Below, one piece after another: positions 16,802-28,232 of a DNA stretch of 64,000 bases; position 1 is the stretch's first letter, and each line of letters starts with the position of its first letter. The position numbers and the translations under genes are program-made. This DNA comes from Sphingomonas sp. HMP6 (lineage in GTDB: Bacteria > Pseudomonadota > Alphaproteobacteria > Sphingomonadales > Sphingomonadaceae), in the NCBI RefSeq assembly GCF_013374095.1, contig NZ_AP022672.1:2993501-3057500 (forward strand), in the 5' to 3' direction. Below the pieces are notes generated by a model, which had not been told where the DNA came from, made no database searches, and was given only the letters and a program-made list of their open reading frames with translations.

Positions 16802-17665
16802 TTAGGCATCTTCCGCAGGGAGGACGGCGAGATTGTCGATCAGCCGGGTGTTGCCCAATCTGGCTGCCGCCAGCAGCCGCCGCTCACGGCGGGCGTCGCT
16901 GCCCGGCGTCAGCGTTTCGGCATCGACCAGTTCGACATAATCGACCGCGAACCCGGCGGCGGTGAGCGTGTCGCGTGCCGCATCGAGCGCCGTTTCCGGA
17001 TCGTCGCCGCGCGTAATTGCCTTCGCGGCCACGCCAAGCGCGCGGGGCAGGGCGACGGCGGCCGCCCGCTGTTCGGCGTCGAGGTAGACGTTGCGCGAGG
17101 ACAACGCGAGGCCGTCATCGTCGCGCTGTGTCGGGACGCCCTGGATCTCGATTCCGAAATCGAGATCGGCGACCATCCGGCGGATAACGGCGAGCTGCTG
17201 AAAATCCTTCTCGCCGAACAACGCCAGATCTGGCCGGACCTGATTGAACAGCTTGGCCACCACCGTCGCGACCCCGTCGAAATGGCCGGGTCGCGCCGCG
17301 CCGTCGAGCCCGTCGCTGATGCCAGAAACCGAGATATTGGTGGCGAAATCGGCGGGATACATCGCCTCGACCGGCGGCAGCCAGACGAGATCGCAGCCAG
17401 CCGCCTTCAGCATCGCCAGATCGGCGGTTTCCTTGCGCGGATAGCGCGAGAGATCCTCGTTCGGGCCGAATTGCTTGGGATTGACGAAGATCGACGCCAC
17501 GACCTTGCGCCCCGGCCGCTTGGCCGCCTCGATCAGCGCGATGTGCCCGGCGTGCAGCGCGCCCATCGTCGGCACCAACGCGATCGCTGCACCGCCCCCG
17601 TTTTCGGCGTCGCGAAATTCGGCAATCCCGGAACGGAGCGCTTCGAGGGTACGGATGGTTTGCAC
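16802..17665 (-). CDS. panC: Pantothenate synthetase
   Basis: 287 residues from GTG 17665 (VQTIRTLEALRSGIAEF). It joins pantoate and beta-alanine using ATP to make pantothenate (CoA precursor). The nucleotidyltransferase motifs are LVPTMGALHAGHIALIEAA, SIFVNPKQFGPNEDLSRYPR, GEKDFQQLAVIRRMV and LALSSRNVYL. The frame remains open far upstream, but that region is antisense to mipZ and unlike the family. The gene is divergent from mipZ, with 93 bases between them for both promoters. Confidence 0.96.
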   Translation of the reverse strand: MQTIRTLEALRSGIAEFRDAENGGGAAIALVPTMGALHAGHIALIEAAKRPGRKVVASIFVNPKQFGPNEDLSRYPRKETADLAMLKAAGCDLVWLPPVEAMYPADFATNISVSGISDGLDGAARPGHFDGVATVVAKLFNQVRPDLALFGEKDFQQLAVIRRMVADLDFGIEIQGVPTQRDDDGLALSSRNVYLDAEQRAAAVALPRALGVAAKAITRGDDPETALDAARDTLTAAGFAVDYVELVDAETLTPGSDARRERRLLAAARLGNTRLIDNLAVLPAEDA

Positions 17666-17758
17666 AGGCGTGGGGCCTTCGATAAGGACAGGGCGACAAG
17701 GATGGGGCGGGCCTTCTAGGAGGCGGAACCAAACCGAACAAGACGGGAAGCGACCACG

Positions 17759-18553
17759 TTGGCGACTGCTGCGCGAAAACCACACATCATCGTTTTCGCC
17801 AACGAGAAGGGCGGCACCGGCAAATCCACGACCGCGGTACACGTGGCGATCGCGCTTGCCGCGCGCGGTGCGCGGGTGTCCGCCTTCGATCTCGACCATC
17901 GACAGCGCACGATGGGGCGGTATTTCGACAATCGCGCGCAGACTGTGAAGCGCACCGGGCGCGAACTGCCGACGCCGCGCCACGCCACGCACGATGGCGA
18001 AAGCCTGGCGCGCTTTACCGAAAGCATGGATGCGCTGTCCGTTGATGCCGATTTCCTGGTGATCGACACGCCCGGCCGCGACGACCGCTTCGCGCGCATG
18101 GCGGCGAGCCGCGCGGATACGCTGGTAACGCCGATGAACGACAGTTTCGTCGATTTCGATCTGATCGGCCAAGTCGACCCCGAAACCTACAAGGTCACGC
18201 GCCCGAGCTTCTATGCCGAGCTGATCTGGGAAGCGCGCAAGGTTCGCGCCAAGGCCGATGGCTCGACGATCGATTGGGTCGTGCTGCGCAACCGCGTCCA
18301 ACACATCGAGGCGCGCAACATGCGGCGTGTGTCGGAAGCGCTCGACCAGCTTGCCAAGCGGGTCGGGTTTCGGATCGTGCCGGGCCTGGGCGAGCGCGTC
18401 ATCTACCGCGAGCTGTTTCCGTCTGGTCTGACGATGCTCGATTCGGGCGAATTCGGCGCGATGGGCCTCGCGCATGTCGCCGCGCGCCAGGAATTGCGCG
18501 AGATGATGGGCGCGCTGGCACTGCCCGAGCCCGTTCAGCCAATCTTCGCATGA
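17759..18553 (+). CDS. mipZ: Division-site ATPase MipZ
   Basis: 264 residues from a TTG start preceded by GGGAAG. It is a ParA/MinD-type ATPase with the deviant Walker A motif IIVFANEKGGTGKSTTAVHV and switch DFLVIDTPGRDDRFARMAA. MipZ forms polar gradients and inhibits FtsZ polymerisation, which places the division ring in Caulobacter-type alphaproteobacteria. Conserved MipZ elements such as AFDLDHRQRTMGRYFDNR and TPMNDSFVDFDLIGQVD distinguish it from ParA. A J-domain protein follows 16 bases later. Confidence 0.94.
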   Translation: MATAARKPHIIVFANEKGGTGKSTTAVHVAIALAARGARVSAFDLDHRQRTMGRYFDNRAQTVKRTGRELPTPRHATHDGESLARFTESMDALSVDADFLVIDTPGRDDRFARMAASRADTLVTPMNDSFVDFDLIGQVDPETYKVTRPSFYAELIWEARKVRAKADGSTIDWVVLRNRVQHIEARNMRRVSEALDQLAKRVGFRIVPGLGERVIYRELFPSGLTMLDSGEFGAMGLAHVAARQELREMMGALALPEPVQPIFA

Positions 18554-18569
18554 AGGTAAGGCTCGCCTG

Positions 18570-18821
18570 ATGATCAAGGTGCTGCTCGTCGCGGCGGTGC
18601 TGGTCGGCCTGTGGCTGGTGCTGCGGCCGCGACCCAAGCCGGCGTTGCGGCTGGATGAGGTGGAGGCGCGCGCGGTGCTCGGGGTCGATGCCGCGGCCGA
18701 TGCCGCGGCGATCCGCGCCGCACACCGGCGGCTGGTGTCGGCGGTTCATCCCGATAAAGGCGGTTCGGCCGACCTGACGCGCCGCATCAATGCCGCACGG
18801 GACCTGTTGTTGCGGCCTTAG
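18570..18821 (+). CDS. Small membrane-anchored J-domain protein
   Basis: 83 residues. An N-terminal transmembrane helix (MIKVLLVAAVLVGLWLVLRP) is followed by a short J domain (EARAVLGVDAAADAAAIRAA, HRRLVSAVHPDKGG) with the HPD tripeptide at 60-62. J domains stimulate the ATPase of Hsp70/DnaK, so this should recruit DnaK to the inner membrane. The TIM14/Pam18-like layout is common in alphaproteobacteria. It is 16 bases downstream of mipZ and probably in the same transcript. Confidence 0.88.
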   Translation: MIKVLLVAAVLVGLWLVLRPRPKPALRLDEVEARAVLGVDAAADAAAIRAAHRRLVSAVHPDKGGSADLTRRINAARDLLLRP

Positions 18822-18893
18822 TCTCTGAACCGTCATTGAACTTTCGTACCGCTCACCGATTGGGCATCCAACGACTAGCCAGGAGCCGACCCG

Positions 18894-20288
18894 ATGACGC
18901 ATACTTTCAACCCTACATCGCTACGTGAATATGACATTCGCGGGATCGTCGGGAAGACGCTGGGCACAGCCGATGCCGATGCGATCGGGCGCGGCTTCGG
19001 CACGCGCGTGCGGCGTGCCGGCGGCACACGCGTCGCGGTCGGCTATGATGGAAGGCTGTCCTCGCCCGAGCTCGAGACGGCGCTGATCGGCGGGCTGACG
19101 GCGGTCGGCGTCGATGTCGTGCGGATCGGCATGGGACCGACGCCGATGCTCTATTATGCCGAAGCCACGCTAGAAGTGGATGGCGGCATCGAGATAACCG
19201 GCAGCCATAATCCCGCCGAGTATAACGGCTTCAAGATGGTGCTGCAGCACAAGCCGTTTTTCGGGGCCGATATCCAGGAGCTCGGCCGCATGGCGGCGGA
19301 CGGCGATTGGGAGACGCCGGAGGCGGAAGATTTCGGCACGGTTTCGACCGCCGATATCGAGGACGATTACGTTGGTCGCCTCGTCGCGGGCTATGCCGGT
19401 GGCAGCTACAAGATCGGCTGGGACGCGGGCAATGGCGTGTCGGGCCCGATCATCGAGAAGCTGGTCAAGCTCCTGCCGGGTGAGCATCATTTGCTGTTCA
19501 CCGATGTCGACGGCAATTTTCCCAACCATCACCCTGATCCCACCGAGGAAAAGAACCTTGCCGATCTGAAGGCACTGGTCGCCGAGAAGCAGCTCGATTT
19601 CGGACTGGCTTTCGATGGCGATGGCGACCGGATCGGCGCGATCGACGGGCAAGGCCGGGTCATCTGGGGCGATCAGATTTTGTCCATTTTGGCGGAGCCT
19701 GTGCTGAAGGAACTGCCCGGCGCGACGATCATCGCGGACGTGAAGGCGAGCCAGATGCTGTTCGACCGCGTGCGCGAGCTCGGCGGCGATCCGTTGATGT
19801 GGAAGACCGGGCACAGCCTGATCAAGATGAAGATGAAGGAAAACAACAGCCCGCTGGCCGGCGAGATGAGCGGCCATATCTTCTTCGCGCATGAGTTTTA
19901 CGGGTTCGACGACGCGCATTATGCGGCGGTACGGCTGATCCGCGCCGCGCACATGATTGGCAAGTCGATCACCGAATTGCGTGGCGCGATGCCGGCTTTG
20001 GTCAACACGCCCGAGATGCGTTTTCAGGTCGATGAGAGTCGTAAATTCGCGGTGGTCGAGGAAGTGCTCGAACGGCTCGAAGCGGCGGGTGCCGACGTCA
20101 ACCGCACCGACGGCGCGCGGGTCAACACGCCCGACGGCTGGTGGTTGCTGCGCGCGTCGAACACGCAGGACGTGCTCGTCGCGCGCGCCGAGGCGAAGGA
20201 CCAGGCCGGGCTCGACCGGTTGCTGGCGATGATCGACGATCAGCTTGCACAGAGCGGCTTGGTGCGCGGGGAGCAAGCGGCGCACTGA
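18894..20288 (+). CDS. Phosphomannomutase/phosphoglucomutase
   Basis: 464 residues. An alpha-D-phosphohexomutase that interconverts hexose 6- and 1-phosphates to feed nucleotide-sugar and exopolysaccharide synthesis. The catalytic phosphoserine loop is [19 protein letters not shown] (Ser104), the Mg-binding loop is [13 protein letters not shown], the sugar-binding loop is [18 protein letters not shown], and the phosphate-binding end is [19 protein letters not shown]. The start has AGGAG eight bases upstream. The dual-specificity AlgC-type name (manB/pgm/algC) cannot be fixed from sequence alone. Confidence 0.94.
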   Translation: MTHTFNPTSLREYDIRGIVGKTLGTADADAIGRGFGTRVRRAGGTRVAVGYDGRLSSPELETALIGGLTAVGVDVVRIGMGPTPMLYYAEATLEVDGGIEITGSHNPAEYNGFKMVLQHKPFFGADIQELGRMAADGDWETPEAEDFGTVSTADIEDDYVGRLVAGYAGGSYKIGWDAGNGVSGPIIEKLVKLLPGEHHLLFTDVDGNFPNHHPDPTEEKNLADLKALVAEKQLDFGLAFDGDGDRIGAIDGQGRVIWGDQILSILAEPVLKELPGATIIADVKASQMLFDRVRELGGDPLMWKTGHSLIKMKMKENNSPLAGEMSGHIFFAHEFYGFDDAHYAAVRLIRAAHMIGKSITELRGAMPALVNTPEMRFQVDESRKFAVVEEVLERLEAAGADVNRTDGARVNTPDGWWLLRASNTQDVLVARAEAKDQAGLDRLLAMIDDQLAQSGLVRGEQAAH

Positions 20289-20296
20289 GTAGAAGT

Positions 20297-20455
20297 AAGA
20301 AGGGGTTCACGCGAAGGCGCGAAGAGAAGATAAGGTCGCGAAGAGGACGACGTTTGCCGCTCAGCGGCCTTAACTGGCGGAAATGCTCGATCACATTGTC
20401 TTGGCGCTTCGCGGCCTTTCCTTCTCTTCGCGCCTTCGCGTGAACCTCTTCCTTC
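20297..20455. repeat. Long imperfect inverted repeat (family B)
   Basis: Arms of about 45-55 bases. The left arm contains GGTTCACGCGAAGGCGCGAA from about 20304, and the right arm contains its complement TTCGCGCCTTCGCGTGAACC ending near 20447, followed by more imperfect pairing (AAGGTCGCGAAG against CTTCGCGGCCTT). The spacer of about 50 bases has a small hairpin (GCCGCTCAGCGGC). It fills the 200-base gap between the phosphomannomutase and exonuclease genes. Probably a mobile palindromic (MITE/REP-like) element. Confidence 0.85.
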
Positions 20456-20488
20456 AACGCCCTCGCAATCTGCACCAACCCGCGCCAT

Positions 20489-21232
20489 GTGTCGCTAATG
20501 CCCCCACCCGCCCCCCAGATCATCCGCGTCATCGACCTTGAGACGACCGGCGAAGCGCCTCCCGTCCACGGCGTCTGCGAAATTGGCTGGCAGGACGTCG
20601 CGCTCGGCAAGGACGGGCGGTGGGAGATCGAGGGCGAGGGCGGGGCTCGGCTCGTAAACCCCGGCCGCCCGATCCCGCCGCTGACGCAAACGATCCATCA
20701 TATCCTCGACGAACAGGTTGCCGACGCGCCGCTGTGGCACGATGTCGCGCGCGGTGTGCTCGACCCATATCCGAAACGTGTCGCACTCGCTGCGCATCGT
20801 TCGGCCTATGAGGAGAAGTTCTGCACGCCTGCGCTGACGCGCGATGCGCCGTGGATTTGCACATGGAAATGCGCGCTTCGGCTGTGGCCCGACACGCCCG
20901 CTTTCTCCAACCAGATGCTGCGCTATTGGCGCAAGCCCGCGGGGCTGGAGCATGAACGCGGCCTACCCGCGCACCGCGCTTTCCCCGATGCCTATGTTAC
21001 CGCCTTTCACTTGCGCGACATGCTCAACGCGGTCGGTCTGGAGCAATTGCTAGCCTGGTCCAGAGTCCCCGGGCTGCTCCCGCGCGTGATCCGGCCGGGC
21101 CCCGATCGGGGCAAGGACTGGACGGAAATCAGTGACGACTCGCTGGCGATCATGCTCGGCGATCGCGATGAGGATGTGCGCTTCACTGCCGAAACCGAAC
21201 GCGCGCGGCGCAGCGCTTCGGGCGCTGCATAG
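20489..21232 (+). CDS. DEDDh-type 3'-5' exonuclease (DnaQ/ExoX-like)
   Basis: 247 residues from GTG 20489, or 244 from ATG 20498. The exonuclease motifs are Exo I VIDLETTGEAPP, Exo II AHRSAYEEKF, and Exo III HRAFPDAYVTAFHL (H and D of the DEDDh set). This fold removes 3' nucleotides from DNA or RNA, as in the proofreading subunit or ExoX. The C-terminal ~75 residues (KDWTEISDDSLAIMLGDRDE) resemble the DUF3820-like segment fused to other ExoX-type nucleases. It stands alone between two unrelated gene groups. Confidence 0.88.
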   Translation: MSLMPPPAPQIIRVIDLETTGEAPPVHGVCEIGWQDVALGKDGRWEIEGEGGARLVNPGRPIPPLTQTIHHILDEQVADAPLWHDVARGVLDPYPKRVALAAHRSAYEEKFCTPALTRDAPWICTWKCALRLWPDTPAFSNQMLRYWRKPAGLEHERGLPAHRAFPDAYVTAFHLRDMLNAVGLEQLLAWSRVPGLLPRVIRPGPDRGKDWTEISDDSLAIMLGDRDEDVRFTAETERARRSASGAA

Positions 21233-21305
21233 GCCTGTTAAGGCTTGATCGAAGTCAATATGGCGCCGCTGGCCATTGTCGTTGTCGCTGCGTAAGGACC
21301 ATTTG

Positions 21306-22835
21306 ATGGCCGCACCCCTGATCCTTGGTTTCGGCGTCGGCGAAGGGCGGATGGGCCGCTTTTTGGCCGCTGCGATGGCACTGGGGTTCGCGGCATTGGT
21401 CGCCGCCGGGATTGCTGCCGCCTGGTCGACCACGCGTAACGAAACGCATACCCGCGCCGTCAACCACACTTATGAGGTCGAACTGGCGATCGACCGCACC
21501 CGCATCGCGATCGAGCAGAGCGAGACGACGCGGCGCGGGTTCCTGCTGACGGGTGAGCGGATCTATCTCGATACCTATCGTACCGGCATGGCGGGTCTGC
21601 CGACACTGATCGCGCGCCTTACTGCGCTGACCGCCGACAATCCCGTGCAACAGCGCCGCCTGGCAACGCTGCGTGCACTGACCGACGATTTGACGCGACA
21701 GCGCGATCGCACGATCGCGGTCGCGATGCGGGGGGACCGCGACACCGCTTTGGCCATGTTCGTGACCGAGACCAGCGCCCGCCGGATGCGCGCGGTGCGT
21801 GATATCGCGAGGGTGATGGTTGCCGAGGAACAGCGCCTGCTCGCGGTTCGCAATGCCGAACAGCAGGCGAGCGTGCGGGTGTTCTACGCCACGCTCGCCA
21901 TTGCCGGGCTGTTGCTCGTGTTGGTGGCGGTGATGACGCTGGCGACAATCCTGCGCTACACGCGCGATCTGGCCCATTCGCGCGATACCCTGCGCGATTT
22001 CGCCGACACGCTGGAGGAGCAGGTCGGCGAACGCACTGCCGACCTGACGCGTGCGAATGACGAGATTCAGCGCTTCGCCTATATTGTCAGCCACGACCTG
22101 CGCAGCCCACTCGTCAACGTGATGGGTTTCACCGCCGAACTGGAAGGCGCGACCGCCGCGCTGACCGACCTGATCGACCGGGCGGAGGAGCACGCCCCCG
22201 CAATCGTCACCGAAGAAGCCCGCCTGGCGGTGCGCGAGGATCTGCCCGAGGCGATCGGCTTCATCCGCAGTTCGACGCAGAAGATGGACCGGCTGATCAA
22301 TGCGATTCTCAAGCTGTCGCGCGAGGGTCGCCGCGTGATCGCGCCCGTCCCGATCGACATGACCGCGATGGTCGACGGGATCACCGCCAGCCTGAACCAG
22401 CAACTGGCGCGGCGCGGCGCTTCGATCACGGTCAAGCGGCCGCTGCCGAACATCGTCAGCGACCGGCTCGCCACCGAGCAAATCTTCTCGAACCTGATCG
22501 AGAATGCCGTCAAATATCTCGATCCGAAGCGCGTCGGACAGATCGTGGTGCGCGGAGAGCGGAGTGGCGCGCGTGTGACCTTCGAGGTCGAGGACAATGG
22601 CCGCGGCATCGCCGCCAGCGATCACGCCCGCGTCTTCGACCTGTTCCGCCGCTCGGGCAATTAGGATCAGCCGGGTGAGGGGATCGGACTCGCGCATGTC
22701 CGCACCTTGGCGTATCGGCTGGGCGGGGTTATCGATGTCGCGTCAGAACTCGGCCAGGGCGCGACTTTTCGCCTGACGCTGCCTGTAACCTTGACCGACG
22801 CAGCAGTTGCAGAGACTTCGGGGAAAGCGAAATGA
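21306..22835 (+). pseudogene. CHASE3 sensor histidine kinase interrupted by an in-frame TAG
   Basis: The gene encodes TM1 (about 16-37), a CHASE3 sensor domain (to ~190), TM2 (~197-220), a coiled linker, the HisKA box FAYIVSHDLRSPLVNVMGF (His263) and a HATPase domain ([18 protein letters not shown]). At 22662-22664 a TAG stops the frame after residue 452 (FRRSGN). The same frame then continues without a break: DQPGEGIGLAHVRTLAYRLG, GATFRLTLPV, to a TGA at 22833 that overlaps the next gene's ATG (ATGA). The stop falls just before the GxGIGLAHV G2 box needed for ATP binding. A single C-to-T change from CAG would explain it. It could be a sequencing error, a recent null or readthrough. Confidence 0.88.
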
Positions 22836-23281
22836 CCGACCACAAGACCGTCAGCATTGTGATGATCGAGGATGATGAGGGCCATGCGCGCCTGATCGAA
22901 AAGAACATCCGTCGTGCCGGCATCAGCAACCACATCACGCATTTCACCGACGGCACGACGGCGCTCGACTATCTGTTCAACGCAGCAGATGGTCCGCAGC
23001 GCAACGGCCCGGCGCTGGTCCTGCTCGATCTCAATTTGCCCGACATGAGCGGCACCGACATTCTGACCAAGATCAAGGCGGCGGACGGACCGCTGCGCCG
23101 CACCCCGGTGGTCGTGCTGACGACAACCGACGACAAGGTCGAGATCCAGCGCTGCTACGATCTCGGTTGCAACGTCTATATCACCAAGCCAGTCAATTAT
23201 GAGAGTTTTGCGCAGGCAATCCGGCAGCTTGGGCTGTTTCTGTCGGTTATTCAGGTCCCGGATATGGAGCCAGAGGGGTAA
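22832..23281 (+). CDS. Single-domain response regulator (Rcp1-like)
   Basis: 149 residues, a receiver domain and nothing else. Acidic pocket MIEDDEGHARLIEKN, phosphoacceptor LVLLDLNLPDMSGTD (Asp66), switch Thr in VVVLTTTDD, and Lys119 in YITKPVNYESF. The length and the NYESF/LGLFLSVIQVP ending are typical of regulators that partner bacteriophytochrome- or CHASE3-type kinases. Its ATG overlaps the kinase's original stop, so it was co-translated with that kinase. It may relay phosphate to the hybrid kinase encoded 8 bases downstream. Confidence 0.93.
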   Translation: MTDHKTVSIVMIEDDEGHARLIEKNIRRAGISNHITHFTDGTTALDYLFNAADGPQRNGPALVLLDLNLPDMSGTDILTKIKAADGPLRRTPVVVLTTTDDKVEIQRCYDLGCNVYITKPVNYESFAQAIRQLGLFLSVIQVPDMEPEG

Positions 23282-23289
23282 GCGTCGGC

Positions 23290-24342
23290 GTGACCACGGT
23301 TCTCTATATCGACGATGACGCGGGCCTGCGGCGGCTGGCGGCGCGCACACTCGCGCGGCACGGCTTTGAAGTGACCGTTGCCGAAGGCGGTGCCGAGGGC
23401 GTCGCGTTGGCCAGCGCGCGCGCGTTCGATCTGATCGCGGTCGACCATTATATGCCGGGGATGGACGGTCTGGAGACGCTCCAGCAGTTGCGCGCGCTGC
23501 CCGATGTGCCGCCGGTCGTCTATGTCACAGGCTCGGAGGAGGGGCGAATTGCGGTCGCCGCGTTGAAGGCCGGGGCTGCGGACTATGTGGTCAAATCGAT
23601 CGGTAGCGACTTTTTCGACTTGCTCGCCAGCGCGTTTGCGCAAGTGCTCGAACGCAGCGCGCTCGAGCGCGACAAGGCCGCGGTCGAAGATCAGCTTCGC
23701 GCCAGCAATGCCCGGCTCGAGGCGCTGCTGAGCGAGGTCAACCACCGCGTCGCCAACAGTTTGCAGATCGTTTCGGCAATGGTCCGGATGCAATCCACCG
23801 CGCTCGACAATGCCGATGCGCGGCTGGCGCTGGACGATACCCAGCGTCGCATTGCCGCGATCGCGCAAGTCCACCGGCGGCTGTACACCAGCAACCATGT
23901 CGATCAGGTGGATATGCGGGAATATCTCGGTGCCCTGGTCGAGGAACTGGGCGAGACCTGGTCGACGCCGACGGCACCGCGGATGTTGCGGCTGGCCGCT
24001 GATCCGATTCGGCTATCGACCGATCGCGCGGTTTCGCTGGGGGTCATCGTTACCGAATTGGTCAGTAACGCCTGCAAATATGCCTATCCCGGCACGGGTA
24101 GCGACCGTTGCGGCGGCGAAGTCCGGGTGTCGCTGGTCGACGATGGCGACGCCTATTTTCGGCTTGCGGTGGAGGATGATGGCATCGGCATGGTGGCCGA
24201 CGCGGCACCGCGCGGCACGGGGGTGGGCACCAAGCTGATCCGCGCGATGGCGCAAAGCCTGCAGTCGAGCGTCGAATATGGCAGCAGCGGTGCGGGCGCG
24301 CAGTCTGGCGTGCGCGCGACGCTGCGCGCTGCGCTCGGCTGA
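23290..24342 (+). CDS. Receiver-HisKA_2/HWE-type hybrid histidine kinase
   Basis: 350 residues from GTG 23290. An N-terminal receiver (YIDDDAGLRR; DLIAVDHYMPGMDGLE with Asp52; VVYVTGSEE; YVVKSIG) is linked by a helix to a HisKA_2 dimerisation domain (LSEVNHRVANSLQIVSAMVR, His152) and HATPase (ELVSNACKYAYP; EDDGIGM; GTGVGTKLI). This soluble REC-kinase layout is used in alphaproteobacterial general stress and light signalling. The receiver probably tunes kinase output. It ends a three-gene cascade with the CHASE3 kinase and single-domain regulator. Confidence 0.92.
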   Translation: MTTVLYIDDDAGLRRLAARTLARHGFEVTVAEGGAEGVALASARAFDLIAVDHYMPGMDGLETLQQLRALPDVPPVVYVTGSEEGRIAVAALKAGAADYVVKSIGSDFFDLLASAFAQVLERSALERDKAAVEDQLRASNARLEALLSEVNHRVANSLQIVSAMVRMQSTALDNADARLALDDTQRRIAAIAQVHRRLYTSNHVDQVDMREYLGALVEELGETWSTPTAPRMLRLAADPIRLSTDRAVSLGVIVTELVSNACKYAYPGTGSDRCGGEVRVSLVDDGDAYFRLAVEDDGIGMVADAAPRGTGVGTKLIRAMAQSLQSSVEYGSSGAGAQSGVRATLRAALG

Positions 24343-24350
24343 CAGCCCGC

Positions 24351-25127
24351 CTAGCGCGGTTTGCGGAATTTATAGACGAATTGGTCGGTGCGACCGCGGA
24401 TCGCGGGGTCGAAGACATTGGCCTTGTGGTCGTCCGCCGGATTGGCGAGCGCAGTGCTTTCGCCGACGAATTCGAAGCCGGCGCGGATCACCTCGGCCTT
24501 GACGGTGGCGGGGTCAATCCGGTGCGTCGTCGCGGTGCTGGCGAGGCCGCTGCCGGGATCAGCGTGGTCGATGACGATATAGCTGCCGCCGGGCTTCAGC
24601 ACTTTCAGCACGGCCGCGTTCATCGCGTCGATCGACGCCTCGCCGCCCGCATTGTTAACGTCGTGATAGTTTTGGACGGTCCAGACGATGTCGACCGGTT
24701 CCGCCGCGGCGATGATGCCGGCATCCAGCACTTTGACGGAGACGTTCGGCAGGTGCAGCGCTTCGAGCGCGGGGAGCGCCTTGGTCGCATATTTGGCGCC
24801 AGCAGCGGGCCAGATCGCATAGACATGGCCGGTCTTGCCGACCACGCCCGAAAAGATCCGGGTCCAATATCCGCCGCCTGGGAAGAAATCGAGCACCTCG
24901 TCGCCCGGACCGACGCCGGAGAATGCGAGCACGTCCGCCGCCTTGCGCCGGGCATCGTCGCCCGCTTGATCGGCGCGTGCGGGATTAGCCAGCCCCGCCG
25001 CCACCGCGCGCGCGGTCTCCTTGGGGCTATGCTTGGAGGCGGGAACGCCTGCCGCCACCGCAGCGGTGGCGATCAAAGCGGCAGCCGCCGCAGCCGTCAA
25101 AAACCCACGCATCCCCGTCTCCCTCAT
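24351..25127 (-). CDS. Predicted exported class I SAM methyltransferase
   Basis: 258 residues starting MRETGMRGFLTAAAAAALIA, with an N-terminal signal-like segment ending near AAVAAGVPA. It is followed by a Rossmann methyltransferase fold: DVLAFSGVGPGDEVLDFFPG then GGYWTRIFSGVVG, HVYAIWPA, and LKPGGSYIVIDHAD. This family of 'predicted methyltransferases' with a leader peptide is common in sphingomonads and xanthomonads; the substrate is unknown. An export signal on a SAM-dependent enzyme is odd because SAM is cytoplasmic. It follows gyrB with 9 bases between. Confidence 0.82.
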   Translation of the reverse strand: MRETGMRGFLTAAAAAALIATAAVAAGVPASKHSPKETARAVAAGLANPARADQAGDDARRKAADVLAFSGVGPGDEVLDFFPGGGYWTRIFSGVVGKTGHVYAIWPAAGAKYATKALPALEALHLPNVSVKVLDAGIIAAAEPVDIVWTVQNYHDVNNAGGEASIDAMNAAVLKVLKPGGSYIVIDHADPGSGLASTATTHRIDPATVKAEVIRAGFEFVGESTALANPADDHKANVFDPAIRGRTDQFVYKFRKPR

Positions 25128-25136
25128 AATGGCGCG

Positions 25137-28147
<3,011 letters not shown>

Positions 28148-28192
28148 GCCGTACTTTCGGCGATAGAGCTTTCAGATTCAATAAGGAGATAG

Positions 28193-28228
28193 CGATGCGC
28201 GCGCCGACGGTCGCCGGCGCGCGCATCG
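28193..28228 (-). terminator. Perfect 14-bp hairpin downstream of the OmpA gene
   Basis: CGATGCGCGCGCCG (28193-28206) and its exact complement (28215-28228) with an 8-base loop, starting 5 bases after the OmpA-family stop. On the minus strand it is followed by CTATCTCCTTATTG, which is only moderately T-rich. I read it as a terminator or mRNA-stabilising stem separating the OmpA gene from the STAS-like gene. Confidence 0.6.
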
Positions 28229-28232
28229 TTCG

